The notes: a model not told the origin generated them from the letters alone. 64,000 nucleotides of DNA from RGIG2206 sp045648425 (GCA_045648425.1 JAZRNV010000089.1:1-64000), one strand, 5' to 3'. Positions 15,876 through 24,961 are shown, counted from the stretch's first letter. Made by a program: numbers and translations.

Positions 15876-16534
15876 CAGACCAATCCCTTCTTATACAAGA
15901 TGCGTGAAGCAACAAGGGTAACAATTACTCCGACGGGAACCAGCACTCCAACAGAGCCGGCAAGGGATGGGAAAAGCAGGAAAAGAGTAACCATAAAGGC
16001 CACGGGAGCCACAGAAATCTTCCAATTCTTGCTGATATAAACAACTCCCAAGCCACCAAACAAAGCAGCCATAAGATTTGAATTTGCAAAGGCAGGCGCA
16101 AGCTGAGGAGAGTTAATAATAGGTGCAACAAAGGAGAAAAGCACCACGCCGATAACAATAATAAGGGTGGTTACGATTGAGCTTGTGGCAATAGCGATGG
16201 TAGAAATTATCTCGCCCTCTTCGGAATCTGCCTTAACGTCGGCATTTTCCATAGCAGTAAGAGCGGCAGGGGCCTTGATGCTGGTAAGGTTGCCCGTTAC
16301 AAAAGCAAGGTAGGTGCCGCCTACGCCCAGCATAGGTGTGTAGGTTATAATTTCAATAACGCCAACCGTCCAAAAAACAGGAGCCACTCCTAAAAGGCCG
16401 TTGAGCACATCGGTCAGCTTGGGCCAGGAGTTAAAATAAACACAGATAGCCACGGGCACCATGATCACGAGCAGAGCTGCAGACCACATCCATATTTTAC
16501 CGATGACATCGGTCTTTTTGATGTATTCGTTCAT
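15875..16534 (-). CDS. Hypothetical integral membrane protein, partner of DUF5058-like gene
   Basis: A 219-residue protein with about six hydrophobic segments and a polar loop in the middle (ENADVKADSEEGEIIST). Glycine-rich helices such as PMLGVGGTYLAFVTGNLTS look transporter-like. I do not recognise a named family. It is separated from the upstream DUF5058-like gene by 12 bases and its stop codon overlaps the start of the M20 peptidase (TGATG). The arrangement suggests a two-subunit permease with a dedicated peptidase, perhaps importing a dipeptide-like or acylated amino acid substrate; that is inference from context. Confidence 0.72.
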   Translation of the reverse strand: MNEYIKKTDVIGKIWMWSAALLVIMVPVAICVYFNSWPKLTDVLNGLLGVAPVFWTVGVIEIITYTPMLGVGGTYLAFVTGNLTSIKAPAALTAMENADVKADSEEGEIISTIAIATSSIVTTLIIVIGVVLFSFVAPIINSPQLAPAFANSNLMAALFGGLGVVYISKNWKISVAPVAFMVTLFLLFPSLAGSVGVLVPVGVIVTLVASRILYKKGLV

Positions 16535-16546
16535 TTTTCTCCCTCC

Positions 16547-17296
16547 TTAACCTGTAATAATCGGTGTGATAATCGCTGCAAAAGCCATTGCAGAAATCAT
16601 ACTTATTGATATGGCATAGTTTTCGAGCCATTTCATTTTACACTTTTTAATAAGAATGCCGCAACCGGCCATAACCACCGCCGACACCAAAAGCACAAAC
16701 AGCGGAATAAAGCCCTCTAATCCCTTTCTTTTATCGTCAAAAATTCTTACATCGGCAAAAACAACACCTAAAAAGGCAGAGATCATTCCCAAAAACAGTG
16801 ATGACATAAATATGTCTCCCCATTTGGGGTCTTTGTTTTTGATTTTGCCCATTCCACCACGGATGCCCTTCATCAAAATGGGTGGAAGGATGATGCTGGG
16901 CAAAATACCCAAGGTCATAACCCACGCTATTGCCGAATAAACCTCGGGATCACTTATAAGCTTGTCAAGCTTCACACCAAATGAGTTGGCAGCTGAGGTT
17001 GCTGCAGGCAGCTCATAGGTCAGTGCTCCTATTACACTAAGGCGTATCCACGGCAGGGGTATGCCCAAAAAGCGTGCCAAAACCACAACGCCTACCAATA
17101 TGGAAATAGCCGGAGCTATGGTAAACACCGAGGTTGATATAATTGTTTTTCTTAGCTTCGCAGGGTTCATTCCAATCTTTTTGCCACGGCGGTATGCCCT
17201 TACCAAAAAATAGACCGATTGAACAAGCACAAACAGAATAACAATTATTGCAAGCAGATACAAAAACGAACCGTTTGGATTGAATTCCACAATCAT
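16547..17296 (-). CDS. DUF5058-family-like integral membrane protein
   Basis: A 249-residue protein with about seven membrane segments. The opening FLYLLAIIVILFVLVQSVYF followed by a basic loop (RRGKKIGMNPAKLRKTIIS) and VLARFLGIPLPWIRLSVIG resembles proteins catalogued as DUF5058 in Clostridia, from memory. Function is unknown. The neighbouring second membrane protein and M20 peptidase, all within one operon, make a transporter role likely. The start has GGAGA upstream, overlapping nothing, nine bases after the lipoprotein stop. Confidence 0.7.
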   Translation of the reverse strand: MIVEFNPNGSFLYLLAIIVILFVLVQSVYFLVRAYRRGKKIGMNPAKLRKTIISTSVFTIAPAISILVGVVVLARFLGIPLPWIRLSVIGALTYELPAATSAANSFGVKLDKLISDPEVYSAIAWVMTLGILPSIILPPILMKGIRGGMGKIKNKDPKWGDIFMSSLFLGMISAFLGVVFADVRIFDDKRKGLEGFIPLFVLLVSAVVMAGCGILIKKCKMKWLENYAISISMISAMAFAAIITPIITG

Positions 17297-17305
17297 CTCT
17301 CCTTT

Positions 17306-17869
17306 TTATTTGGATTTTTGGCTGCTTGGGGCGCTTGACGCATCAGAGGATGCGACCGCCGCCTGAGCCATTTCATCAATTTTGTTCATTATAGAGTAAA
17401 GGTCAGCTGTTTCAAAAGGACTGTGCTGGCTTCTAAACTTTTCCGACAGGGCGTAATAGCCGTTAAAGTAATCGTCTATCACCTTTTTAACATCATCGGC
17501 GGTGCAGTTGAGCACATAAAGGTCATAGTATGCGTCACACAGAAGCTCTACGGAATGCATATACTGAGGCAAATCACCGTTATAATCGTTAAACTGGGCA
17601 AGGTATGCGACAACCTTTTTTAAATAGTGCATATCGCTTTCATACACACCGTCAGCCATTTTGCCTATTATTTCGGTAAGCTCGGTTAAAAGAGGAAGGG
17701 CCGTCTTATCATCTATTTTATAAAGTATAACCTTTTCCGGCTCGGCCTCATATTTGCCCGAGGTAACCTTGTTTGGCGTAGGATGGCCGCCATTGCCCAT
17801 TTGAGGGGTGCAGGCGGTGAGAACAACACTCATCATCAGCACCAGCGCCAGGGCTGTTATTTTTTTCAT
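17306..17869 (-). CDS. Hypothetical lipoprotein
   Basis: A 187-residue protein with a clear lipoprotein signal (MKKITALALVLMMSVVLTAC, lipobox LTAC), so it sits on the outer face of the membrane. The mature part is mostly helical, rich in Tyr, Asp and Leu (CDAYYDLYVLNCTADDVKK, IDDYFNGYYALSEKF), and ends in a Ser/Ala-rich tail. No family is recognised. It overlaps the end of the Nudix gene by four bases (ATGA) and precedes the DUF5058-like gene, so it could be an accessory or substrate-contacting subunit of the proposed permease. Confidence 0.75.
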   Translation of the reverse strand: MKKITALALVLMMSVVLTACTPQMGNGGHPTPNKVTSGKYEAEPEKVILYKIDDKTALPLLTELTEIIGKMADGVYESDMHYLKKVVAYLAQFNDYNGDLPQYMHSVELLCDAYYDLYVLNCTADDVKKVIDDYFNGYYALSEKFRSQHSPFETADLYSIMNKIDEMAQAAVASSDASSAPSSQKSK

Positions 17870-18402
17870 TTGCGCAATTCCTCCTTCAGCTTCAAAAGGG
17901 CAATCTGAGTTTTAGCATCCCGAATTTGGCCGCTCATAACCATCTCAATTGCCTGAGTCAGAGGCATTTTGACAAGCTCAACAAATTCGCCTTGGTCAAA
18001 ATCGGTATCACCGTGAGTAAGCTCGGTTGCAATGAAAACATATATTTTTTCGGTGCAATATCCCGGAGTGGGATAAACAACACCCATATCCTGCCAATGG
18101 GCTGCAGTAATACCCGTTTCTTCTTTAAGCTCGCGCTTGCCGCAAACGGCAGGGTGCTCACCCTGCTCAATTTTGCCTGCAGGTATCTCAAGTATAACCT
18201 CGCCGTAGGGATGGCGGTACTGTCTGACAAGATAAATATTGCCCTGCCCGTCATAAGGAAGAATGCCAACGCCACCGTTATGCTCAACTATTTCTCTGGT
18301 GCTTTGGCTGCCGTCGGGAAGCAGCACATCATCTACGCGCGTGTTTATTATACGGCCTTTGAATTTATACTCGGTAGCCGTGGTCTTTTCAGTCATATCC
18401 AT
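17866..18402 (-). CDS. Nudix hydrolase, ADP-ribose pyrophosphatase type
   Basis: A 178-residue NudF-like enzyme that would cleave ADP-ribose to AMP and ribose 5-phosphate. The full Nudix box Gx5Ex7REUxEExGU is present, beginning at GKIEQGEHP and ending RELKEETGI (about residues 77-99). Upstream, YLVRQYRHP and ILEIPAGK are typical of the ADP-ribose pyrophosphatase group. It is the first gene of the five-gene operon that ends in the M20 peptidase and overlaps the lipoprotein gene by four bases. The start may be either of two ATGs three codons apart. Confidence 0.9.
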   Translation of the reverse strand: MDMTEKTTATEYKFKGRIINTRVDDVLLPDGSQSTREIVEHNGGVGILPYDGQGNIYLVRQYRHPYGEVILEIPAGKIEQGEHPAVCGKRELKEETGITAAHWQDMGVVYPTPGYCTEKIYVFIATELTHGDTDFDQGEFVELVKMPLTQAIEMVMSGQIRDAKTQIALLKLKEELRK

Positions 18403-18474
18403 ATTTTTATCCTGTTCTGTTTAATTGAATTTGTGCATATATTGGTAACAACTATTTGTTTGGAGTGAAAAATT

Positions 18475-19377
18475 ATGGGTCACATAGTAAAAGCCGTTGA
18501 ACACGACTATCATACCTTACGCAAAGAAATTTACGGACTTATCGGAAAATATCCCTTTGTTTCTCTTGCTCGCATCGGGAAAAGCTTTATGGGCAGAGAA
18601 ATTCACGCCTTGCAAATCGGCAAATGCAAAAAATATCTGCTTATTGCTGCCGCCTTTCACGGAAAAGAGCGCATTACGTCTGCTGTGGCCCTGCGCTTTG
18701 CAGAGGATGTGTGTAACGGGGTAGCTTTGGGCAATGAGCTTACGGGAATACCCATCAGACGAGCTCTTCACGAGCGCGGATTGATCATAGTGCCTATGGT
18801 AAACCCCGACGGATGCGACATTGCCATACACGGTGAAAAGGCCTGTTACAGCCACGCACCCCGAATAAAAAGATTGTGCGGCGGGCACTTTGAAGATTGG
18901 AACGCCAACGGCAGAGGAGTTGACATCAATCACAACTTCAATGCCGGCTGGCAAGCACTTAAGGCAAACGAGCAAAAGCAGGGCATATTTGGCCCCTGCC
19001 CTGCTCGCTACGGCGGTCCTCGCCCTGAAAGCGAGCCCGAAACAGTAGCGCTAACCACCTTGTGCCGCAGAATGAACATTGACCAGGTAATGGCTCTGCA
19101 CACCCAAGGGGAGGAAATCTTTTGGAGATACGGAGAAAACACGCCCCAAAAAGCTGAGCGTATGGCTAAAATTCTGGCCGCATCCTCGGGCTACAAATTG
19201 GCAGAACCTACGGCTTCAGCCGCTCACGGTGGGTTTAAAGATTGGTTCATCGACAAGTTTGGCAGACCCGGATTTACGGTAGAATTAGGCAAAGGGGTGA
19301 ACCCTCTGCCCCCTGAACAACTTGATCAAATATACCCCGCTGCTTTAGAGCTGATGGCATTGATGCTGGTAATGTAA
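18475..19377 (+). CDS. M14-family zinc carboxypeptidase, probable peptidoglycan peptide hydrolase
   Basis: A 300-residue M14 peptidase. Zinc ligands are His62 and Glu65 in FHGKER and His209 in ALHTQGEE; the catalytic glutamate is Glu270 in FTVELG; substrate-binding RGVDINHNFN is at about 147-156. The run GGPRPESEPET is typical of the M14C group (gamma-D-glutamyl-diamino acid endopeptidases such as YqgT), which cleave peptidoglycan stem peptides. No signal peptide or membrane helix is visible, so it probably works in the cytoplasm on recycled muropeptides. The start follows GGAGTG. It is divergent from the Nudix operon. Confidence 0.85.
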   Translation: MGHIVKAVEHDYHTLRKEIYGLIGKYPFVSLARIGKSFMGREIHALQIGKCKKYLLIAAAFHGKERITSAVALRFAEDVCNGVALGNELTGIPIRRALHERGLIIVPMVNPDGCDIAIHGEKACYSHAPRIKRLCGGHFEDWNANGRGVDINHNFNAGWQALKANEQKQGIFGPCPARYGGPRPESEPETVALTTLCRRMNIDQVMALHTQGEEIFWRYGENTPQKAERMAKILAASSGYKLAEPTASAAHGGFKDWFIDKFGRPGFTVELGKGVNPLPPEQLDQIYPAALELMALMLVM

Positions 19378-19453
19378 AATACATATTTCAGTATATCAAA
19401 CTTTTTATGTATTGTAAAGCAAAAGAGAGGGTTAATTTTATCATAAAAAATTA

Positions 19454-19488
19454 AAATCCGCGATGCTTATTTTTTGCACCGCGGATTT
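19454..19488. terminator. Bidirectional terminator
   Basis: AAATCCGCG-A-TGC / GCA-C-CGCGGATTT, a 13-base stem with one mismatch, with T-rich sequence on both strands. It separates the M14 gene from the facing TerB-like gene. Confidence 0.82.
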
Positions 19489-19496
19489 GTTTATTA

Positions 19497-19910
19497 TCAG
19501 TCAATAACTTTTTTGATTAAGCCGGTCTCTTCCGGAGAAATCTTTTCGTCACAAGAAAGAAATGCCAGCAAAAGAGTTGCTGTATTAATCTTGTTTTGAC
19601 GGGAAAGCTTGTCTGCAAAATCGTTTACGATATCTACCATATCGGGGGTGTAAAGTTGAATGAGCTTGTCGGTGGTTTCACGGTCTATGCCCATAACCTC
19701 ACGCAAAAACCTATCCTCAAGAGGAGTAAGCTTGCCATCGGCTCCAACTGCCGAAAGAATGATTGAGCAGAGCATAAAATAGCCGTTGTTTTCAGGGTCT
19801 ACACGCTTGCAGTCGGGCATTACTGCCTCAACCGCATTTTTTGCTCTGGCAACAAGCTGATCGAAGTCGAGGTTTACATAATATTGCAAAAGATCTTCGA
19901 AAGTATTCAT
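19497..19910 (-). CDS. TerB-like domain protein
   Basis: A 137-residue all-helical protein. The segment SAVGADGKLTPLEDRFLREVMG (around residues 53-74, quoted in part) and the later SCDEKISPEETGLIKKV are the two acidic helix-loop patterns of the TerB/DjlA N-terminal fold, found in tellurite-resistance and stress-associated proteins. There is no membrane segment. It lies 21 bases after the last permease gene of the nucleoside-type ABC transporter and may be transcribed with it. Its role is unknown. Confidence 0.72.
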   Translation of the reverse strand: MNTFEDLLQYYVNLDFDQLVARAKNAVEAVMPDCKRVDPENNGYFMLCSIILSAVGADGKLTPLEDRFLREVMGIDRETTDKLIQLYTPDMVDIVNDFADKLSRQNKINTATLLLAFLSCDEKISPEETGLIKKVID

Positions 19911-19930
19911 AACATCTCTCCTTTTTCAAA

Positions 19931-20929
19931 TTACCGTTCTTCACGGAAATAAGGCAAGCCGAGACTTTCGGGGGGCTGATGCTCGCGTTTTTTGCGCATA
20001 CTGATTGCTATGAGCACAAGCAGCGTTACAACATAGGGCAGCATCTCAACAAGGTTTTTCAGTGCGCGCTGAGTTTCGCCGAAATTCAAATACGCGACAA
20101 TAATGTAAAGTCCTCCGAAAATATAGGAGCCCCAAATGCCCGATTTCGGATTCCACAAAGCAAAGATAACCAGTGCTATGGCAAGCCATCCTCTGTCACC
20201 AAAGCCGCCGTCACTCCAGGTTCCGCAAGCGTAGTCCATAATATAATACAGGCCGCCCAGACCGGCGATGGCACCGCCCACTATGGTTGCCAGATATTTA
20301 TAACGGGTTACGTTGATGCCTGCCGCATCGGCTGTTGCGGGGTTTTCACCTACGGCGCGAAGAGAGAGGCCTACTCTTGTGCGTTTTAAGAACCAAGCAG
20401 TTATTATAGCCACAATTATCGCTACATACACCAAAAAGCCGTATGACATAACGAGCTTACCGAAAGCACCGCACTTTTCTGCAAAGGGCAGAGGTGTTTT
20501 CATAAGGTCACTGGTGGCCTTCACCTTCAAAGAGCCGCCTTCGCCGAACAGCTGTGCCAACGAGCCGCCAAAGAAGTTGCCCACACCCATACCAAAGGTG
20601 GTGAGTGCAAGACCTGTTACGTTTTGATTGGCACGCAGAGTGATGGTCAAAAAGCTGTATATAAGGGCCATCAAAGCTGAGCCGATAAGAGAGCAGATAA
20701 CCGGCACAATAACCGCAACGATGGCGTTAAAGGCATCGCCTGCCAGCTTTTCATAAAAGAAGGCGCCTATAATGCCCGACACGCCGCCCATATACATAAT
20801 GCCGGGAATGCCCAGATTAAGGTTGCCCGATTTTTCGGTTACGATTTCACCCGTTGAGCCAAAAAGCAAGGGCGTGCCTTGAATAATTGCTTTGGGTATA
20901 AAGTCAACAAGCCAAGTAAAAAAAGTCAT
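19931..20929 (-). CDS. BMP-type (nucleoside) ABC transporter permease 2
   Basis: A 332-residue membrane protein with about nine hydrophobic segments, of the BPD_transp_2/LivHM-like permease family. The opening FGSTGEIVTEKSGNLNLGIPG is the usual start of the NupQ/YufQ subgroup, and RAVGENPATADAAGINVTRYK is the cytoplasmic coupling segment that contacts the ATPase. It follows permease 1 after four bases, and both are needed for the heterodimeric channel. Substrate is most likely purine nucleosides, by analogy with Bacillus NupNOPQ. Confidence 0.9.
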   Translation of the reverse strand: MTFFTWLVDFIPKAIIQGTPLLFGSTGEIVTEKSGNLNLGIPGIMYMGGVSGIIGAFFYEKLAGDAFNAIVAVIVPVICSLIGSALMALIYSFLTITLRANQNVTGLALTTFGMGVGNFFGGSLAQLFGEGGSLKVKATSDLMKTPLPFAEKCGAFGKLVMSYGFLVYVAIIVAIITAWFLKRTRVGLSLRAVGENPATADAAGINVTRYKYLATIVGGAIAGLGGLYYIMDYACGTWSDGGFGDRGWLAIALVIFALWNPKSGIWGSYIFGGLYIIVAYLNFGETQRALKNLVEMLPYVVTLLVLIAISMRKKREHQPPESLGLPYFREER

Positions 20930-20933
20930 ATTA

Positions 20934-22067
20934 TCACTGCGCCTCCTTCTTTGAGTGGCGGAAGTTTATCTTGTACTGGATAAAGAATTCACAGCCGATA
21001 ATAAAGAACAAGATTATTCCTGTTATAATGTCTGACAAGTTCTCATTAAGAACCTCATATCTTGAGGCGATTGCACTTGAACCGCGCTGCAGAAATATTA
21101 TGAGGAAGCTGGTAAGCACCATTACGATGGGATTGAATTTTGCAAGCCACGACACCATCATAGCCGTAAAGCCCTGGCCACCGACAGTAGTGGTGGTTAC
21201 GGTGTGGTCAATTCCGCCCACAAGCAGCATACCTGCCAAGCCGCAAAGTCCGCCCGAAACCAGCATGGTGCGTATAATTACCTTTTTAACATTGATGCCT
21301 ATATAGCGTGCGGTGTTTTGGCTTTCACCAACGACCGAAATCTCATAGCCGTGCTTGCTGTGCTTAAGATAAACATAAAGCAACAGACAAACCACAACAA
21401 CAATCAAAATGTTAAGTATATATTTGTTGCCGAACAAATAGGGCAGCCAGCCCTTTTCGGTGCTGAGGTTGATAACACCGATTTTTGCAGAGTTTTTCGG
21501 GTTTTCCCAAATTATTTCAAAGAACTTGACCAATGAAATTGCAACATAGTTCATCATAAGTGTGAAGAGGGTTTCATTGGTGTTGTAATGAGCTTTGAAT
21601 ATTGCAGGTATTACACCCCAGATTGCTCCTGCCAAAACCGAGCAAATAAGCAGCACGGGGATATAAGCCCACATGGGAAGAGTGTTGCCGAAATAAATCA
21701 TACAAGCAGCGGCTGCAAGACAACCGGCCAGGGTCTGACCTTCTGCGCCGCAGTTCCAGAACTTCATTTTAAACGCAGGGGTTACCGCCAAGGAAATACA
21801 AAGCAAAATTGCCACTCGCTGGAAGGTTACCCACATTTTGCGCTTGGTTTCAAAATTGCCCTTAACCATTTCTACATAAACGTCAATGGGGTTAAGCCCT
21901 GAAAGCAGGGTGATTATTATACCCGACACCACAAGGGCGGCAAATATTGCACCAAATCGGATAAGCCAACTCTTCCACCAGTCCATCGTATCGCGCTTAG
22001 TGATGTGAATAAGCGGCTCGCGGTGAGTGGTTATTGCCTTTTGAATTTTTTCGGTGTTTTCGCTCAT
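20934..22067 (-). CDS. BMP-type (nucleoside) ABC transporter permease 1
   Basis: A 377-residue permease with a cytoplasmic N-terminal extension and about ten hydrophobic segments, resembling NupP/YufP. The coupling segment is VVGESQNTARYIGINVKKVIIR, and the run MKFWNCGAEGQTLAGCLAAA matches the family (each given in part by position around residues 125 and 235). Its start overlaps the end of the ATPase gene by four bases (ATGA) with GGAGGTGA upstream, so translation is coupled. It forms the membrane channel with permease 2. Confidence 0.9.
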   Translation of the reverse strand: MSENTEKIQKAITTHREPLIHITKRDTMDWWKSWLIRFGAIFAALVVSGIIITLLSGLNPIDVYVEMVKGNFETKRKMWVTFQRVAILLCISLAVTPAFKMKFWNCGAEGQTLAGCLAAAACMIYFGNTLPMWAYIPVLLICSVLAGAIWGVIPAIFKAHYNTNETLFTLMMNYVAISLVKFFEIIWENPKNSAKIGVINLSTEKGWLPYLFGNKYILNILIVVVVCLLLYVYLKHSKHGYEISVVGESQNTARYIGINVKKVIIRTMLVSGGLCGLAGMLLVGGIDHTVTTTTVGGQGFTAMMVSWLAKFNPIVMVLTSFLIIFLQRGSSAIASRYEVLNENLSDIITGIILFFIIGCEFFIQYKINFRHSKKEAQ

Positions 22068-23599
22068 TCCTCGTCACCTCCCGTTTTTGTCATAAGCAGA
22101 CCAACCTGTTCTTTTGTAGCAGTGCGGCCGTCAACCACACCTGTTACACGGCCTGAGCCGATAACCAGAATTCTGTCACATAAATCCAGCAGCACGTCAA
22201 GATCTTCACCCACGAAGATTACTGCTACACCCTTTTCTTTTTGTTGGTTGAGCAGATTGTAAATTGTGTAGGATGAATTAATATCAAGACCTCGCACGGG
22301 GTACGCCGCCATAAGCACCGTCGGTGTGGCCGCAATCTCTCGTCCCACCAAAACCTTTTGAACGTTACCGCCCGAAAGACGTCTTACGGGAGTTGTGGGG
22401 CCGGGGGTGACAACCTCAAGGTCACTGATGATGTGTTCTGCCAAATCTTTGGGAGTTTTGCGCTCGAGGAACATAGATTTGCCTCTGCGGTAGCTGCGAA
22501 GCATCATATTGTCTATAATATCCATATTGCCAACGAGGCCCATTCCCAATCGGTCTTCAGGAACGAAGGACAGACGCACGCCCAGCTCCCGTATTTGCAT
22601 AGGAGTCTTATCTCGCAGATTGTGAATCTCGTCGGTTTTGGGATCGTGATAAGCAACCTCGCCCGTGGTAAGGTGCTGCAAGCCGGCTATTGACTCAAGC
22701 AGCTCGCGCTGACCCGAGCCGGCAATACCTGCAATACCCAAAATTTCACCTGAACGGGCTGTAAAGGAAACCCTGTCAAGCACCGTCATACCCTGCCTGT
22801 CAACACAGCTGATTTCTTTTACAACCAGTCGGTCCTGAGGATTAACGGGCTCGCTACGGTTAATGTTAAGAGATATTTTTTGGCCCACCATCATTTCGGT
22901 CAGCTGATTTTCATTGGTTGAAGCCGTCTCAACAGTGCCTACATATTCGCCCTTACGAAGCACCGCAACGCGGTCAGACAATGACAGCACCTCGTGAAGC
23001 TTGTGGGTTATGATAACGATTGCTTTGCCGTCATCCCTCATTCTGCGAAGAACGTTAAAAAGCTTTTCAGTCTCTTGAGGAGTAAGAACAGCGGTGGGCT
23101 CATCCAGAATAAGTATATCGGCGCCGCGATAAAGCACCTTGATTATTTCAACCGTCTGTTTTTCGGAAACAGACATGGTATAAATCTTTTTCTGAGGGTC
23201 AATTTCAAAGCCGTAGCGGCTGCTTATCTCGATTACCTTTTTGTTGGCTTTTTTTATATCAAAGCTGCCCTCGTTTTCAAGGCCGAGCACAATATTTTCG
23301 GTGGCCGTAAAAACATCAACAAGCTTGAAATGCTGATGAATCATACCGATTTTGTAATCAAAAGCATCTTTTGGAGAAGCTATAATCGCCTCTTCCCCAT
23401 TAATAAAAATCTGGCCCTCGTCGGGAAAATAGATGCCCGATATCATATTCATAAGGGTTGTTTTTCCGCTGCCGTTTTCACCAAGGATAGACAAAATCTC
23501 ACCCTTGTTAACGGTCAAGTCAACGTTGTTATTGGCAACAACGCTGCCAAAACGCTTAGTTACACCCCGCAACTCTATTGCCGGAACATCATATACCAT
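22064..23599 (-). CDS. BMP-type (nucleoside) ABC transporter ATP-binding protein, two ABC domains
   Basis: A 511-residue protein with two fused nucleotide-binding domains, as in NupO/YufO and RbsA-like ATPases. Domain 1 has Walker A GENGSGKTT, a signature region MSVSEKQTVEI and Walker B ILILDEPTAVLTPQE; domain 2 has GIAGSGQRE in place of Walker A, LSGGNVQKV as signature, and VLMAAYPVRGLD in place of Walker B. The degenerate second site is usual in this family. The ATG at 23599 follows GGAGGGTGC; an in-frame start 39 bases upstream was rejected. Two hairpins separate it from the binding-protein gene. Confidence 0.92.
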   Translation of the reverse strand: MVYDVPAIELRGVTKRFGSVVANNNVDLTVNKGEILSILGENGSGKTTLMNMISGIYFPDEGQIFINGEEAIIASPKDAFDYKIGMIHQHFKLVDVFTATENIVLGLENEGSFDIKKANKKVIEISSRYGFEIDPQKKIYTMSVSEKQTVEIIKVLYRGADILILDEPTAVLTPQETEKLFNVLRRMRDDGKAIVIITHKLHEVLSLSDRVAVLRKGEYVGTVETASTNENQLTEMMVGQKISLNINRSEPVNPQDRLVVKEISCVDRQGMTVLDRVSFTARSGEILGIAGIAGSGQRELLESIAGLQHLTTGEVAYHDPKTDEIHNLRDKTPMQIRELGVRLSFVPEDRLGMGLVGNMDIIDNMMLRSYRRGKSMFLERKTPKDLAEHIISDLEVVTPGPTTPVRRLSGGNVQKVLVGREIAATPTVLMAAYPVRGLDINSSYTIYNLLNQQKEKGVAVIFVGEDLDVLLDLCDRILVIGSGRVTGVVDGRTATKEQVGLLMTKTGGDEE

Positions 23600-23634
23600 A
23601 ATGCACCCTCCATCTGTGATGATTTGGCTTTGCC

Positions 23635-23672
23635 TCAAAAAAGAACCCCATCAAAATCGGACTCTTTTTTGA
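23635..23672 (-). repeat. Inverted repeat upstream of the ABC ATPase gene
   Basis: TCAAAAAAGA and TCTTTTTTGA form perfect ten-base arms with an 18-base loop. On the minus strand the 3' arm is T-rich, so the element could act as a partial terminator between the highly expressed binding protein and the ATPase/permease genes. Confidence 0.5.
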
Positions 23673-23701
23673 ATCAAAGCCCTATCTTATTAACCATTAC
23701 G

Positions 23702-23729
23702 GGCGAGGCAGAGATAGCCCTGCCTCGCC
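23702..23729 (-). repeat. GC-rich hairpin after the BMP lipoprotein gene
   Basis: GGCGAGGCA / TGCCTCGCC stem of nine bases with a ten-base loop, 30 bases after the binding-protein stop codon. It lacks a T-run; such intercistronic hairpins commonly protect the upstream binding-protein mRNA. Confidence 0.6.
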
Positions 23730-23758
23730 TGTGGATTTGAAATTACTATTAAGTAAAA

Positions 23759-24961
23759 TTACTTGGTGGTAACACCGTCGATATCGATATCGAAATAAGG
23801 AGCAGAACGATATTCAGACTCGAGGAATGCACCGTCCTTAATAACCTCGGTATCAGGAGCGAATGCAGCATCAGAGTCAACGTCTGCCTTGTAAGAGGTC
23901 ATCTCTTTGCCGTCTTTAGTCCAGGTGTTGGTAGCAAATACATCAAGCTCGCCGGCAATGATCTTTGCCTTTGCAGTTTCGATAGCTTCCTTAGTGCCCT
24001 CGGCAACAGAGCTGCCGAGCTCGCTGAGTTCAACAGAACCGCTCTCGATGTCGCCTGACCAGTCGGTATCAATGGCCTTGTCTTCAGCTACACAGTTGAT
24101 GATGTACTTGAAGTAAGGAGCCCAGTTGATGCGTGAAGATACAAGGAAGGTGTTGGGGCATGCCTTTGCGGTAGAGCCGTTGTAAGAAACATTGGGAACA
24201 CCTGCAGCTTCGCAAGCGTTGGGAGCGCCCATAGAGTCAGCGTGCTGGCTGATAAGAACGCAACCGTCGTTGATAAGAGCGTTTGCATACTCCATCTCTT
24301 TGGTCTCGTCGTACCAAGACTCGGTGTACTTAACGGTGATGGTAGCGGTGGGGCATACGGAACGAGCGCCAAGGTAGAATGAAGTCATACCTGACTTAAC
24401 CTCGGCATAGGGCATAGCACCAACATAGCCGATCTTGGCCTGCTCTGCGGTGATCTTGCCTTCTTCGATCATCTCGTTGAGTTTCATACCTGCAACGATA
24501 CCTGCAAGGTAACGACCTTCATAGATAGAAGCAAATGCATTGTGGAAGTTGTCAAGCTTTTCGGTGTGAGCTTTGGTGCCGGTAGCATGGCAGAACTCAA
24601 CCTCGGGGAATTCCTTAGCGGCGCGGATCATATGGTCCTCATGGCCGAAGGAGTTGGCAAAAACGATATCGCAACCTGCATCAGCAAGCTCGGCAGCTGC
24701 TTCATAGCAATCTGCACTTTCGGGAACGCCCTTCTTGATCACGTACTGATCTTCGGTAAGGCCAAGTTCCTTAACAACTTCTTTTGCAGCGTTGATGAAG
24801 TTAAGGTCATAGGTAGAGTTTTCATCGTGCAAGCAGATGAAACCGATCTTAACATCAAGGCCGTCGTTTTTGCCGCCTTTGTCTGCGTCTTTGTCAGCGC
24901 CGCAAGCTGCGAAGCTGAGAAGCATAACAAGAGCGAGAAGCAAAGAGATAAGCTTTTTCAT
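23759..24961 (-). CDS. BMP-family (PnrA/Med-like) substrate-binding lipoprotein
   Basis: A 400-residue binding protein of the basic membrane protein family, which bind purine nucleosides in spirochaetes, streptococci and Bacillus. The ATG at 24961 follows GGAGG by eight bases; five codons before it belong to the ribosome site. The lipoprotein signal is MKKLISLLLALVMLLSFAAC with lipobox SFAAC. Family features include KIGFICLHDENSTYDLNF near the start of the mature part, ANSFGHEDHMIRAAKEFPEV and GRYLAGIVAGM. It is the first gene of the transport operon and has a strong promoter. Confidence 0.92.
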   Translation of the reverse strand: MKKLISLLLALVMLLSFAACGADKDADKGGKNDGLDVKIGFICLHDENSTYDLNFINAAKEVVKELGLTEDQYVIKKGVPESADCYEAAAELADAGCDIVFANSFGHEDHMIRAAKEFPEVEFCHATGTKAHTEKLDNFHNAFASIYEGRYLAGIVAGMKLNEMIEEGKITAEQAKIGYVGAMPYAEVKSGMTSFYLGARSVCPTATITVKYTESWYDETKEMEYANALINDGCVLISQHADSMGAPNACEAAGVPNVSYNGSTAKACPNTFLVSSRINWAPYFKYIINCVAEDKAIDTDWSGDIESGSVELSELGSSVAEGTKEAIETAKAKIIAGELDVFATNTWTKDGKEMTSYKADVDSDAAFAPDTEVIKDGAFLESEYRSAPYFDIDIDGVTTK

